Origin: Pseudomonas peradeniyensis
GTDB lineage: Bacteria; Pseudomonadota; Gammaproteobacteria; Pseudomonadales; Pseudomonadaceae
Assembly: GCF_014268935.2 (NCBI RefSeq)
Contig: NZ_JABWRJ020000005.1
Span: 434,001-498,000 of the forward strand
Length of the DNA: 64,000 nt
Reading direction: 5' to 3'
The notes beneath the pieces were generated by a model. It made no database searches and was not told where the DNA came from. It worked only from the letters and a program-made list of their open reading frames with translations. Both the position numbers and the translations under genes were made by a program. Positions 47,003 through 55,376 of the stretch are shown in pieces; the first letter of the stretch is position 1, and each line of letters starts with the position of its first letter.

Positions 47003-47791
47003 ATGTCGCAGCAGATCTTCTTCGCCCACGCCAACGGCTTCCCTTCGGCCACCTACGGCAAGCTGTTCGCCGCCCTGGGGCCGGACTACGAGGTCCGCCA
47101 CCTGGCGCAGCACGCCCACGATCCGCGTTTTCCGGTCAACGACAACTGGCAGAACCTGGTGGACGAACTGCTGCATCACCTCGAACAGCAGGACGCGCCG
47201 GTGTGGGGTGTCGGCCACTCGCTGGGCGGCGTGCTGCACCTGCATGCGGCGCTGCGCCGTCCGGAGTTCTACCGCGGGGTGGTGATGCTCGACTCGCCGG
47301 TGCTGACCCGCGCGGACGAGTGGCTGATCCAGGCCGCCAAGCGCCTGGGCTTCATCGACCGAATTACCCCGGCCGGGCGCACCCTGGGCCGGCGCGAGGC
47401 ATTTCCCGACCGCGACAGCGCGCGCAACTATTTTGCCGGCAAGACCCTGTTCCGCCACTTCGACCCGGACTGCCTTGAAGCCTACCTGGAACATGGCCTG
47501 GAGCAGGGCGAGGAAGGCCTGCGCCTGCGCTTCGACCCGGCCACCGAGATCAGCATCTACCGCAGCATTCCCCATGTCAGCCCGGCGCGGCCGCGCCAGT
47601 TGCAGGTGCCGCTGGCGATGGTGCGCGGCGCCCAGAGCCGGGTGATCCGCAAGCACCATGCCCTGGCCGTGCGCGCCATGGCCAAGGGCGAGTACCACAG
47701 CCTGCCGGGCGGGCACATGTTCCCGCTGGAGCGGCCCACCGACACCGCCGGCCTGATCAAGGGCCTGTTCGACCGCTGGAGCCAGGCATGA
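47003..47791 (+). CDS. Alpha/beta hydrolase (first of a tandem pair)
   Basis: A 262-residue protein from ATG 47003 (MSQQIFFAHANGFPSATYGK); the longer frame overlaps the preceding gene and is not conserved. The nucleophile is Ser73 in GVGHSLGGVLHLH and the terminal His lies in LPGGHMFPLERP. FAHANGFPS holds the oxyanion residues and is typical of this esterase branch. Substrate unknown. It overlaps the next hydrolase gene by four bases. Confidence 0.9.
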   Translation: MSQQIFFAHANGFPSATYGKLFAALGPDYEVRHLAQHAHDPRFPVNDNWQNLVDELLHHLEQQDAPVWGVGHSLGGVLHLHAALRRPEFYRGVVMLDSPVLTRADEWLIQAAKRLGFIDRITPAGRTLGRREAFPDRDSARNYFAGKTLFRHFDPDCLEAYLEHGLEQGEEGLRLRFDPATEISIYRSIPHVSPARPRQLQVPLAMVRGAQSRVIRKHHALAVRAMAKGEYHSLPGGHMFPLERPTDTAGLIKGLFDRWSQA

Positions 47792-48642
47792 GCGCCCAGG
47801 TCGAGGAGATCCGCCTGACGCTCGGCCATATCGAGCTGGCCGCGCACCTGTTTGGCCCGGCCGACGGCCTGCCGGTGATCGCCCTGCACGGCTGGCTGGA
47901 CAACGCCAACAGCTTCGCCCGCCTGGCGCCGCAACTGCAGGGGCTGCGCATCGTCGCCCTGGACCTGGCCGGGCATGGCTATTCCGAACATCGCCCGGTC
48001 GGTGCTGGCTACGCCCTGGCCGACTACGCCCATGACGTGCTGCGGGTTGCCGAGCAACTGGGCTGGGAGCGCTTCGGCCTGCTCGGGCATTCGCTGGGTG
48101 CGATCATCTCGGTGCAACTGGCCGGGGCCTTGCCCGAACGGGTCAGCCACCTGGCGCTGATCGACGGGGTGATCCCGCCGACGCTCAGCGAACAGGACGC
48201 CGCCGAGCGCTTGGGGCTGGCGCTGCAGGCGCAACTGCGCCTGGAAGGCAAGCGCAAATCGGTGTACGCCACCCTGGAGGAGGGCGTCGAGGCGCGCATG
48301 AAGGGCATGGTCGCGGTCAGCCGTGAAGCCGCCGAACTGCTGGCCCAGCGCGGCCTGATGCCGGTGCCCGGCGGCTACAGCTGGCGCAGCGACAGCCGCC
48401 TGACCTTGCCCTCGCCAACGCGCCTGAACCAGGACCAGGCGATGGCCTTCGTCAAGCGCATCGCCTGCCCGACCTGCCTGGTGGTGGCCGCCGACGGCAT
48501 GCTGGCGCGTCACACGCAACTGCTGGAGCAGCTACCCTTCGAGCAGGTGACCTTGCCGGGCGGCCACCACCTGCACCTGAACGACGCCGAGGGCGCGGCC
48601 CTTGTCGCAGACTGTTTCAATCGCTTTTTTGGCATTCCTTGA
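47788..48642 (+). CDS. Alpha/beta hydrolase (second of a tandem pair)
   Basis: A 284-residue protein with ALHGWLDNANSFARL (oxyanion region), DLAGHGYSEHRP, the nucleophile Ser102 in LLGHSLGAIISVQ, and the catalytic His in LPGGHHLHLND. It shares the fold with its upstream neighbour but has low similarity to it, so the pair is probably functionally distinct rather than a recent duplication. Substrate unknown; close relatives are esterases or haloalkane-type hydrolases. Confidence 0.9.
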   Translation: MSAQVEEIRLTLGHIELAAHLFGPADGLPVIALHGWLDNANSFARLAPQLQGLRIVALDLAGHGYSEHRPVGAGYALADYAHDVLRVAEQLGWERFGLLGHSLGAIISVQLAGALPERVSHLALIDGVIPPTLSEQDAAERLGLALQAQLRLEGKRKSVYATLEEGVEARMKGMVAVSREAAELLAQRGLMPVPGGYSWRSDSRLTLPSPTRLNQDQAMAFVKRIACPTCLVVAADGMLARHTQLLEQLPFEQVTLPGGHHLHLNDAEGAALVADCFNRFFGIP

Positions 48643-48744
48643 CTTGCACCGGACAAGTGTCGAGGCTTGGCGGGTTGAAAGGGAGACAACCATGTACATG
48701 CCAGACATCCACGCGTCTTGCCCCGCCACCTGCGAGGGCGGTCG

Positions 48745-49539
48745 ATGAGCGCACCTGTTTTCGTTCGCGGCGCCATCGCCGCCTGCCTCGCCATCGCCAG
48801 CCCCCTGCTGTGGGCCGGCAGCCTGCCGGTACCGCCTGACGCCAAGGTGGTCGACCAGCGCCCGGCGGTGGAGCAGGAGCGGGTCTACCCCATGGGCCCG
48901 CTGCGCAAGATCAGCGGCCGCCTGCGGGTCGACGACAAGGTCGAGAGCCGTGGCCAGGTCAGTTCCGTGACCTACGAACTGCCGGTCGAGCGCAGCGCCC
49001 GCGAAGCCTTCACCAGCGCCCGCGAGGCCCTGCAGCAGGAGGGCGGCTATCCGTTGTTCTGGTGCCAGGGCCGTGACTGTGGCGAGGCCAGCCTGTGGGC
49101 CAACGACGTGTTCGCCAATGCCCGGCTCAATGGCGGTGACGAGCAGCAGGCGTTCATCCTGTTGCGCCGTTCCGCCGAGGAAGCCGACACCCTGGTGGCG
49201 CTGTACAGCGTGACCCGCGGCAATCGCCGCGCCTACCTGCATGTCGAGGAGTTCGTCGCCGGCAGCCCGTTGGGCGAGCTGCTGCCTACCGCCGCCACGG
49301 TGCTGCGCGAACTGCGCGATACCGGCAAGCTCGACTACCCTGATCTGGCCGAGCCCCAGGCTACCTGGGCAACGTTGCTGGCGCGCAGCCTGAACCTCGA
49401 CAGCACCCTGCGCGTCAGCCTCAGCGGCAAGGGCGCCGAGGCCTGGCGCGAGCAGCTGGTCAAGGCCGGCGTGCGCAGCGCGCGGCTGGAGGTCGGCGAC
49501 GCCCCGACCGAGGGCCTGCACCTGGAACTGATCCGTTGA
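48745..49539 (+). CDS. DUF4892 exported protein
   Basis: A 264-residue protein from ATG 48745 with a signal peptide (about 1-24, ending LWAG). The remainder matches DUF4892: KISGRLRVDDKVESRGQVSS, LPVERSAREAF, and a conserved GGYPLFWCQGRDCGEASLWAN segment with two Cys that may form a disulfide. The C-terminal half contains LHVEEFVAGSPLG and a KAGVRSARLEVGD tail reminiscent of OmpA-like domains. Function unknown. The next gene follows after 12 bases. Confidence 0.85.
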   Translation: MSAPVFVRGAIAACLAIASPLLWAGSLPVPPDAKVVDQRPAVEQERVYPMGPLRKISGRLRVDDKVESRGQVSSVTYELPVERSAREAFTSAREALQQEGGYPLFWCQGRDCGEASLWANDVFANARLNGGDEQQAFILLRRSAEEADTLVALYSVTRGNRRAYLHVEEFVAGSPLGELLPTAATVLRELRDTGKLDYPDLAEPQATWATLLARSLNLDSTLRVSLSGKGAEAWREQLVKAGVRSARLEVGDAPTEGLHLELIR

Positions 49540-49551
49540 GTGAGCGCCACC

Positions 49552-50604
49552 ATGGCCAACAATGACCGCCTGTTGATCCAGATCCTGCTGCTGACCCTGC
49601 TGGGCGCCGCGCTGTGGGTGATGGCACCGTTCATCTCGGCGCTGCTGTGGGGCGCGATCCTGGCCTTTGCCAGCTGGCCTTTGATGCGCCTGCTGACCCG
49701 TGTGCTGGGCGGGCGCGAAACCCTCGCCGCGAGCCTGCTGACCACAGTGTGGATCCTGCTGGTGGCCCTGCCGCTGGTATGGCTGGGTTTCAACCTGGCC
49801 GACCATGTGCGTGATGCCACCGCGTTCATTCGCGACGTGCAGGTCGATGGCCTGCCGGACGCGCCCGCCTGGGTGGCGGGTATTCCGTTCGTGGGCGAGC
49901 GCCTGGTGAGCTGGTGGGAGTCGTTCGACCAGCAGGGCGCGGCCTTGCTGGCCTCGGCCAAACCGTACCTGGGCCAGGTCGGCAACTGGTTGCTGGCGCG
50001 CAGCGCGCAGATCGGCGGCGGGGTGCTGGAGCTGACCCTGAGCCTGGTGTTCGTGTTCTTCTTCTACCGCGACGGGCCACGCCTGGCAGCTTTCGTCCAT
50101 CGTCTGCTGCAACGGCTGGTGGGCGAGCGCGCCGAGTACTACGTCGACCTGGTGGCCGGCACCGTGCAACGGGTGGTCAACGGCGTGATCGGTACCGCCG
50201 CGGCCCAGGCCCTGTTGGCGCTGATCGGTTTCCTGATCGCCGGCGTGCCGGGGGCCATCGTGCTCGGCCTGGTGACCTTCATGCTCAGCCTGATCCCCAT
50301 GGGCCCGCCGCTGGCCTGGATACCGGCCACCGCCTGGCTGGTGTCGAAGGGCGACTATGGCATGGCGGTGTTCCTGGGTGTATGGGGCACGTTCATCATC
50401 AGTGGCGTGGATAACGTGCTCAAGCCGTACCTGATCAGCCGGGGCGGCAACCTGCCGCTGGTGATCGTGCTGCTGGGGGTGTTCGGTGGTTTGATCGCGT
50501 TCGGTTTCATCGGCCTGTTCATCGGGCCGACCCTGCTGGCGGTGGGGTACAGCCTGCTGCTGGACTGGAGCCGCAATACCGCGCAGCACACGCCACAACG
50601 CTGA
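49552..50604 (+). CDS. AI-2E/PerM-family membrane protein
   Basis: A 350-residue protein (ATG 49552; GTG 49540 is possible) with about eight membrane helices in the PerM/YdiK arrangement: paired N-terminal helices (LLIQILLLTLLGAALWVMAP), a central soluble loop, and conserved GAIVLGLVTFMLSLIPMGPP and GVFGGLIAFGFIGLFIGP segments. Members include the putative autoinducer-2 exporter TqsA and sodium/proton antiporters, so transport of AI-2 should not be assumed. It ends just before a REP pair. Confidence 0.9.
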   Translation: MANNDRLLIQILLLTLLGAALWVMAPFISALLWGAILAFASWPLMRLLTRVLGGRETLAASLLTTVWILLVALPLVWLGFNLADHVRDATAFIRDVQVDGLPDAPAWVAGIPFVGERLVSWWESFDQQGAALLASAKPYLGQVGNWLLARSAQIGGGVLELTLSLVFVFFFYRDGPRLAAFVHRLLQRLVGERAEYYVDLVAGTVQRVVNGVIGTAAAQALLALIGFLIAGVPGAIVLGLVTFMLSLIPMGPPLAWIPATAWLVSKGDYGMAVFLGVWGTFIISGVDNVLKPYLISRGGNLPLVIVLLGVFGGLIAFGFIGLFIGPTLLAVGYSLLLDWSRNTAQHTPQR

Positions 50605-50609
50605 TCGCC

Positions 50610-50664
50610 ATCGCGGGGCAAGCCCGCTCCCACGAAACTATCGTGGAGCGGGCTTGCCCGCGAT
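50610..50664. repeat. P. putida REP pair
   Basis: Inverted arms 50610-50635 and 50641-50664 with core GCGGGGCAAGCCCGCTCC, six bases after the PerM-family gene and just upstream of the kdp control region. Confidence 0.93.
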
Positions 50665-50675
50665 GCGTCAGTGAT

Positions 50676-50727
50676 CTTTACGCATTCTTTATGCCCCGAC
50701 CCCACCCCTGATCTCGCCCCTTTACGC
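50676..50727 (+). promoter_or_regulatory. Three phased CTTTAYGC direct repeats before kdpF (candidate KdpE sites)
   Basis: CTTTACGC (50676-50683), CTTTATGC (50687-50694) and CTTTACGC (50720-50727) are spaced 11 and 33 bases, whole turns of DNA, as expected for tandem binding of an OmpR-family regulator. They end 60 bases before kdpF. KdpE, coded downstream, is an OmpR-type activator that binds T-rich direct repeats in E. coli. Assignment to KdpE is inferred. Confidence 0.55.
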
Positions 50728-50787
50728 CCCTCCCTCGGACAATTTCCCCAAAGCGGCCCTCACGCCGCAACCAGGGGAGATTCACTC

Positions 50788-50877
50788 ATGTACATGCTCG
50801 ACGGGCTGTCACTGCTTCTTGCAGTGGCGTTGGCGGTTTACCTGCTGGTGGCGCTGCTGCGCGCCGATCGCGGCTAA
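50788..50877 (+). CDS. kdpF: KdpF, small membrane subunit of the K+ ATPase
   Basis: A 29-residue protein, a single hydrophobic helix (LDGLSLLLAVALAVYLLVALL) ending in RADRG. AGGGGAGA lies eight bases before ATG 50788. KdpF stabilises the KdpABC complex. It lies nine bases before kdpA, the standard position. It is too short for most gene callers and easily missed. Confidence 0.93.
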   Translation: MYMLDGLSLLLAVALAVYLLVALLRADRG

Positions 50878-50886
50878 GGGGCGACC

Positions 50887-52581
50887 ATGCACAGTTACGA
50901 TTACCTGCTGCTGCTGGCGTTCTTCGCCATCGTGCTGCTGCCGGCGCCCTGGCTCGGGCGTTTCTACTACAAGGTGATGGAAGGCCAGCGCACCTGGCTG
51001 ACGCCGATCCTCGGCCCGGTGGAGCAGGGCTGCTACCGCGTGGCCGGCGTGCGCGCCGACCAGGAGCAGAGCTGGAAGCAGTACACCTTGGCCCTGCTGG
51101 CCTTCAACCTGGTCGGCTTTCTGATGGTGTTCGGCGTCCTGCAACTGCAGGGCAGCCTGCCGCTCAACCCGCAGCACCTGCCGGGCCAGGAATGGTCGCT
51201 GGCGTTCAACACCGCAGTCAGCTTCATGACCAACACCAACTGGCAGGCCTACAGCGGTGAAGCCTCGGTCAGCTACCTGAGCCAGATGATCGGCCTGACC
51301 GTGCAGAACTTCGTCAGCGCCGCCACCGGCCTTGCCGTGCTGGTCGCCCTGTGCCGGGGTATCGCCCGTCGCTCGGCCAGCACCCTGGGCAACTTCTGGG
51401 TCGACCTGACCCGCGCCACCCTCTACGGCCTGCTGCCGCTGTGCCTGGTGCTGGCGCTGCTGCTGGTCTGGCAGGGCGTGCCGCAGACCTTCGCCGACTA
51501 CGTCCACGCCGTGACCCTGCAAGGCACCGACCAGACCATCCCGCTGGGCCCGGCCGCCAGCCAGATCGCCATCAAGCAGCTGGGCACCAACGGCGGCGGC
51601 TTCTTCGGCGTCAACTCGGCGCACCCGTTCGAGAACCCGACGGCCTGGAGCAACCTGTTCGAGGTGGCTTCGATCATCCTGATCCCGGTGGCCCTGGTGT
51701 TCACCTTCGGCCATTACGTCAAGGACCTGCGCCAGAGCCGCGCGATCATCGCCTGCATGCTGGCGCTGTTCCTGATCGGCGGCAGCACCGCGCTGTGGTC
51801 GGAGCATCAGCCCAACCCGGCCCTGGAAAGCGCCCAGGTACAGCAGAGCGCGCCGCTGGAAGGCAAGGAGAGCCGCTTCGGCACCACCGGTTCCGTGTTG
51901 TGGACGGTGACCACCACCTCCGCCTCCAACGGCTCGGTCAACGCCATGCATGACAGCCTCAACCCGATTACCGGCATGGTGGCGATGGTCAACATGATGC
52001 TTGGCGAAGTGATCTTCGGCGGCGTTGGCGCGGGCCTCTACGGCATGCTGCTGTTCGTGTTGATCGCGGTATTCCTGGCCGGCCTGATGATCGGCCGCAC
52101 CCCGGAGTACCTGGGCAAGAAGCTGCAGGCCCGTGAGGTGCAACTGCTGGTGGCGAGCCTGCTGGTGATGCCGGTGGGCGTGCTGATCCTCGGCGCCATC
52201 GCCGCCAGCCTGCCCGGGCCGGCCGGCGCGGTGACCAACCCCGGCGCCCACGGTTTCAGCCAGCTGCTGTACGCCTACACCTCCGGCACCGCCAACAACG
52301 GCTCGGCCTTCGCCGGTTTCGGCGCCAACACGGTGTTCCACAACGTGATGATCGGCCTGGCCATGCTGATCGGCCGCTTCGGCTACATCCTGCCGGTGCT
52401 GGCCCTGGCCGGCAGCCTGGCGGCGAAGAAGAGCGCGCCGCAAGGCATCAACAGCTTCCCCACCCACGGCCCGCTGTTCACCACGCTGCTGCTGGTGACC
52501 ATCCTGCTGGTCGGTGGCCTGACCTTCCTGCCGACCCTGGCACTGGGGCCGATTGCCGAACACCTGAGCCTGGGTTTCTGA
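50887..52581 (+). CDS. kdpA: K+-transporting ATPase, KdpA channel subunit
   Basis: A 564-residue protein with ten membrane helices of the SKT/TrkH superfamily. Selectivity-filter loops include SFMTNTNWQAYSGE, KQLGTNGGGFFGVNS and TTTSASNGSVNAM, with conserved glycines. It binds and conducts K+ into the pump. The spacing to kdpB (10 bases) and the order FABC are typical. High-affinity K+ uptake is induced at low K+. Confidence 0.98.
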   Translation: MHSYDYLLLLAFFAIVLLPAPWLGRFYYKVMEGQRTWLTPILGPVEQGCYRVAGVRADQEQSWKQYTLALLAFNLVGFLMVFGVLQLQGSLPLNPQHLPGQEWSLAFNTAVSFMTNTNWQAYSGEASVSYLSQMIGLTVQNFVSAATGLAVLVALCRGIARRSASTLGNFWVDLTRATLYGLLPLCLVLALLLVWQGVPQTFADYVHAVTLQGTDQTIPLGPAASQIAIKQLGTNGGGFFGVNSAHPFENPTAWSNLFEVASIILIPVALVFTFGHYVKDLRQSRAIIACMLALFLIGGSTALWSEHQPNPALESAQVQQSAPLEGKESRFGTTGSVLWTVTTTSASNGSVNAMHDSLNPITGMVAMVNMMLGEVIFGGVGAGLYGMLLFVLIAVFLAGLMIGRTPEYLGKKLQAREVQLLVASLLVMPVGVLILGAIAASLPGPAGAVTNPGAHGFSQLLYAYTSGTANNGSAFAGFGANTVFHNVMIGLAMLIGRFGYILPVLALAGSLAAKKSAPQGINSFPTHGPLFTTLLLVTILLVGGLTFLPTLALGPIAEHLSLGF

Positions 52582-52591
52582 GGAATACACA

Positions 52592-54646
52592 ATGAACATG
52601 CCCATTCCCGAAGTGAAGGCGCGTCAAGGCGCCAAGGACCAGACCCGCTTCAGCGCGTTGTGGCGCCCGGCGCTGGTCCAGGCTTTCGTCAAGCTTGATC
52701 CGCGCCAGCTCAAGCGCGCCCCGGTGATGCTGGTGGTGGCCCTCACCGCCGTGCTCACCACCGTGCTGTGCTTGGTGCCCGGCAGCGGCGTGAGCACCGG
52801 CGTGGCGGTGCAGATCGCCGTCTGGCTGTGGTTCACCGTGCTCTTCGCCAACTTCGCCGAAGCCCTGGCCGAAGGCCGTGGCAAGGCCCGCGCCGACAGC
52901 CTCAAGGCCGGCAGCCAAGGCCTGACCGCCAAGCGCCGCAAGAGCGATGGCAGTTTCGAGAGCGTTGCCGCCACCCAGCTGCGCAAGGACGATGTGGTGC
53001 GCGTCGTGGCCGGCGAGATGATCCCCGGCGACGGCGAGGTGCTCGAAGGCATCGCCGCGGTCAACGAGTCGGCGATCACCGGCGAATCCGCCCCGGTGAT
53101 CCGCGAGTCCGGCGGCGACCGCTCGGCGGTCACCGGCAACACCCGCCTGGTCTCCGACTGGCTGCTGATCCGCATCACCAGCAACCCGGGCGAGTCGACC
53201 CTGGACCGCATGATCGCCCTGGTCGAAGGCGCCAAGCGCCAGAAAACCCCCAACGAGATCGCCCTGGACATCCTGCTGATCGGCCTGACCCTGATCTTCC
53301 TGATCGTGGTGGTGACCCTGCAGCCATTTGCCCGCTTCGCCGGTGGCGAGCTGCCGCTGATCTTCCTCGCCGCGTTGCTGGTGACCCTGATCCCCACCAC
53401 CATCGGTGGCCTGCTGTCGGCCATCGGCATCGCCGGCATGGACCGCCTGGTGCGCCTGAACGTGATCGCCCGCTCCGGCCGTGCGGTGGAAGCAGCCGGC
53501 GACGTGCATACCCTGATGCTCGACAAGACCGGTACCATCACCTTCGGCAACCGCCGTTGCAGCGCCCTGCACGCGGCCTCCGGGGTGACCGCCAAGGAAC
53601 TGGGGGAGGGCGCCTTGCTCGCCTCGCTGGCCGACGACACCGCCGAGGGCAAGTCGATCGTCGAGTACCTGCGCCAGCTGCACGATTTCGCCGAGCCTTC
53701 GGCCGAGCAGTACACAGCCATCGCCTTCAGCGCCGAGACCCGCCTGTCGGGCATCGATTTCCAGCAGCGCCGCTACCGCAAGGGTGCCGTCGACGCGGTG
53801 CTGGCCTTCTGTGGCCTGCAACGCCTGGAACTGCCCGCCGCCCTGGCCCGTGAAGTGGAGCGCATCGCCCAGAGCGGCGGCACTCCGCTGCTGGTGTGCG
53901 TCGACAAGCACCTGCTCGGCGTGATCCACCTCAAGGACGTGGTCAAGCCCGGCATCCGCGAGCGCTTCGCCGAACTGCGCAAGCTCGGTATCCGCACGGT
54001 GATGGTCACCGGCGACAACCCGCTGACTGCCGCCGCCATCGCCGCCGAGGCCGGCGTGGACGACGTGCTCGCCGAAGCTACCCCCGAGAAGAAGCTGGCG
54101 CGCATCCGCCAGGAGCAGAACGACGGCCGCCTGGTGGCCATGTGCGGCGACGGCGCCAACGACGCCCCGGCCCTGGCCCAGGCTGACGTGGGCATGGCCA
54201 TGAACGACGGCACCCAGGCCGCCCGCGAGGCCGCCAACATGGTCGACCTGGACAGCGACCCGACCAAGCTGCTGGATGTGGTGCAGGTGGGCAAGGAACT
54301 GCTGGTCACCCGCGGCGCGCTGACCACCTTCTCCATCGCCAACGACGTGGCCAAGTACTTCGCCATCCTGCCGGCGCTGTTCGCCGCCATCTACCCGCAG
54401 CTGGGCGTGCTCAACCTGATGCACCTGGCCAGCCCGCAGAGCGCGATTCTTTCGGCCATCGTGTTCAACGCGCTGATCATCATCGTGTTGATCCCCCTGG
54501 CCCTGCGCGGGGTGCGGGTGCAGGCCGCCAGCGCCGCCCACCTGCTGCGGCGCAACCTGCTGATCTACGGCCTGGGCGGCATCATCGTGCCGTTCGCCGG
54601 GATCAAGCTGATCGACATGCTGCTCACTGCGCTGCACCTGGTCTGA
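52592..54646 (+). CDS. kdpB: K+-transporting ATPase, KdpB P-type ATPase subunit
   Basis: A 684-residue P-type ATPase. The phosphorylated Asp311 is in MLDKTGTITFG. The actuator domain carries SAITGESAPVIRESGGD, in which Ser of TGES is the inhibitory phosphorylation site known in E. coli KdpB. The hinge motif MVTGDNPLTA and MCGDGANDAPAL follow. It powers K+ uptake by ATP hydrolysis. Its high GC produces very long antisense frames that are not genes. Confidence 0.98.
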   Translation: MNMPIPEVKARQGAKDQTRFSALWRPALVQAFVKLDPRQLKRAPVMLVVALTAVLTTVLCLVPGSGVSTGVAVQIAVWLWFTVLFANFAEALAEGRGKARADSLKAGSQGLTAKRRKSDGSFESVAATQLRKDDVVRVVAGEMIPGDGEVLEGIAAVNESAITGESAPVIRESGGDRSAVTGNTRLVSDWLLIRITSNPGESTLDRMIALVEGAKRQKTPNEIALDILLIGLTLIFLIVVVTLQPFARFAGGELPLIFLAALLVTLIPTTIGGLLSAIGIAGMDRLVRLNVIARSGRAVEAAGDVHTLMLDKTGTITFGNRRCSALHAASGVTAKELGEGALLASLADDTAEGKSIVEYLRQLHDFAEPSAEQYTAIAFSAETRLSGIDFQQRRYRKGAVDAVLAFCGLQRLELPAALAREVERIAQSGGTPLLVCVDKHLLGVIHLKDVVKPGIRERFAELRKLGIRTVMVTGDNPLTAAAIAAEAGVDDVLAEATPEKKLARIRQEQNDGRLVAMCGDGANDAPALAQADVGMAMNDGTQAAREAANMVDLDSDPTKLLDVVQVGKELLVTRGALTTFSIANDVAKYFAILPALFAAIYPQLGVLNLMHLASPQSAILSAIVFNALIIIVLIPLALRGVRVQAASAAHLLRRNLLIYGLGGIIVPFAGIKLIDMLLTALHLV

Positions 54647-54658
54647 GGAGAGACTGAC

Positions 54659-55222
54659 ATGACTGCTTATGTACGCCCGGCCCTGAGCCTGGTCCTGCTG
54701 ATGACCGTGATCACCGGCGCGCTGTATCCCTTGGCGGTGACCGGCATCGCCCAGGTCGCCTTCCCCGACCAGGCCAATGGCAGCCTGGTGCGCGATGACC
54801 GTGGCGAGGTGCGCGGCTCGGCGCTGATCGCCCAGGAGTTCAAGGGTGATGCCTGGTTCCAGTCGCGGCCTTCGGCGGGCGCCTACGCCACCGTGGCCAG
54901 TGGCGCGAGCAACCTGGCGCCGAGCAATCCGGCGCTGGCCGAGCGCGTGAAGACTGATGCCGCTGCGCAATATCAGGCACAGCAGGGGCCGGTGCCGCAG
55001 GCGCTGCTGACCACCTCGGGCAGCGGGCTGGACCCGCACCTGCCGCCCGCGGCGATCGCCTACCAGCTGCCGCGCGTGGCGGCGGCGCGGCAGGTGCCGG
55101 TGGAACGCTTGCAAGCGCTGGTGAATGAGGCCACCCTGCGTCCACTGGTCGGGCCACCGGTGGTGAATGTGCTGGCGCTGAACCAGGCGCTTGAGCGCCT
55201 GGCGCCGCTCGCCGTGAATTGA
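54659..55222 (+). CDS. kdpC: K+-transporting ATPase, KdpC subunit
   Basis: A 187-residue subunit with one N-terminal membrane helix (about 8-28, LSLVLLMTVITGALYPLAVT) and a periplasmic domain with the conserved DAWFQSRPSAGAY and TSGSGLDPHLPPAAIAYQ segments. It stabilises KdpB-ATP interaction. It starts 12 bases after kdpB with GAGGAGAG upstream. A REP pair separates it from kdpD. Confidence 0.97.
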   Translation: MTAYVRPALSLVLLMTVITGALYPLAVTGIAQVAFPDQANGSLVRDDRGEVRGSALIAQEFKGDAWFQSRPSAGAYATVASGASNLAPSNPALAERVKTDAAAQYQAQQGPVPQALLTTSGSGLDPHLPPAAIAYQLPRVAAARQVPVERLQALVNEATLRPLVGPPVVNVLALNQALERLAPLAVN

Positions 55223-55226
55223 CCCC

Positions 55227-55343
55227 TGTAGGAGCGGCCTTGTGTCGCGAAAGGGTCGCAAAGCGGCCCCGGCGATCTTTGTGTCAACACTTAAATCCTG
55301 GGGCCGCTGTGCGGCCCTTTCGCGACACAAGGCCGCTCCTACA
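55227..55343. repeat. REP variant pair in the kdpC-kdpD gap
   Basis: TGTAGGAGCGGCCTTGTGTC and the following nine bases (55227-55255) are perfectly complementary to 55315-55343, a third REP sequence type. It may reduce read-through from kdpFABC to kdpDE and so lower the level of the sensor proteins. Confidence 0.93.
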
Positions 55344-55376
55344 TCGACCGCGTAATGAGGCAAAAAAGGATAAAAC

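Noticed and set aside
49552..50604. Quorum-signal AI-2 exporter
   Set aside because: The family name is misleading; PerM-like members include ion antiporters, and no other AI-2 gene is nearby.
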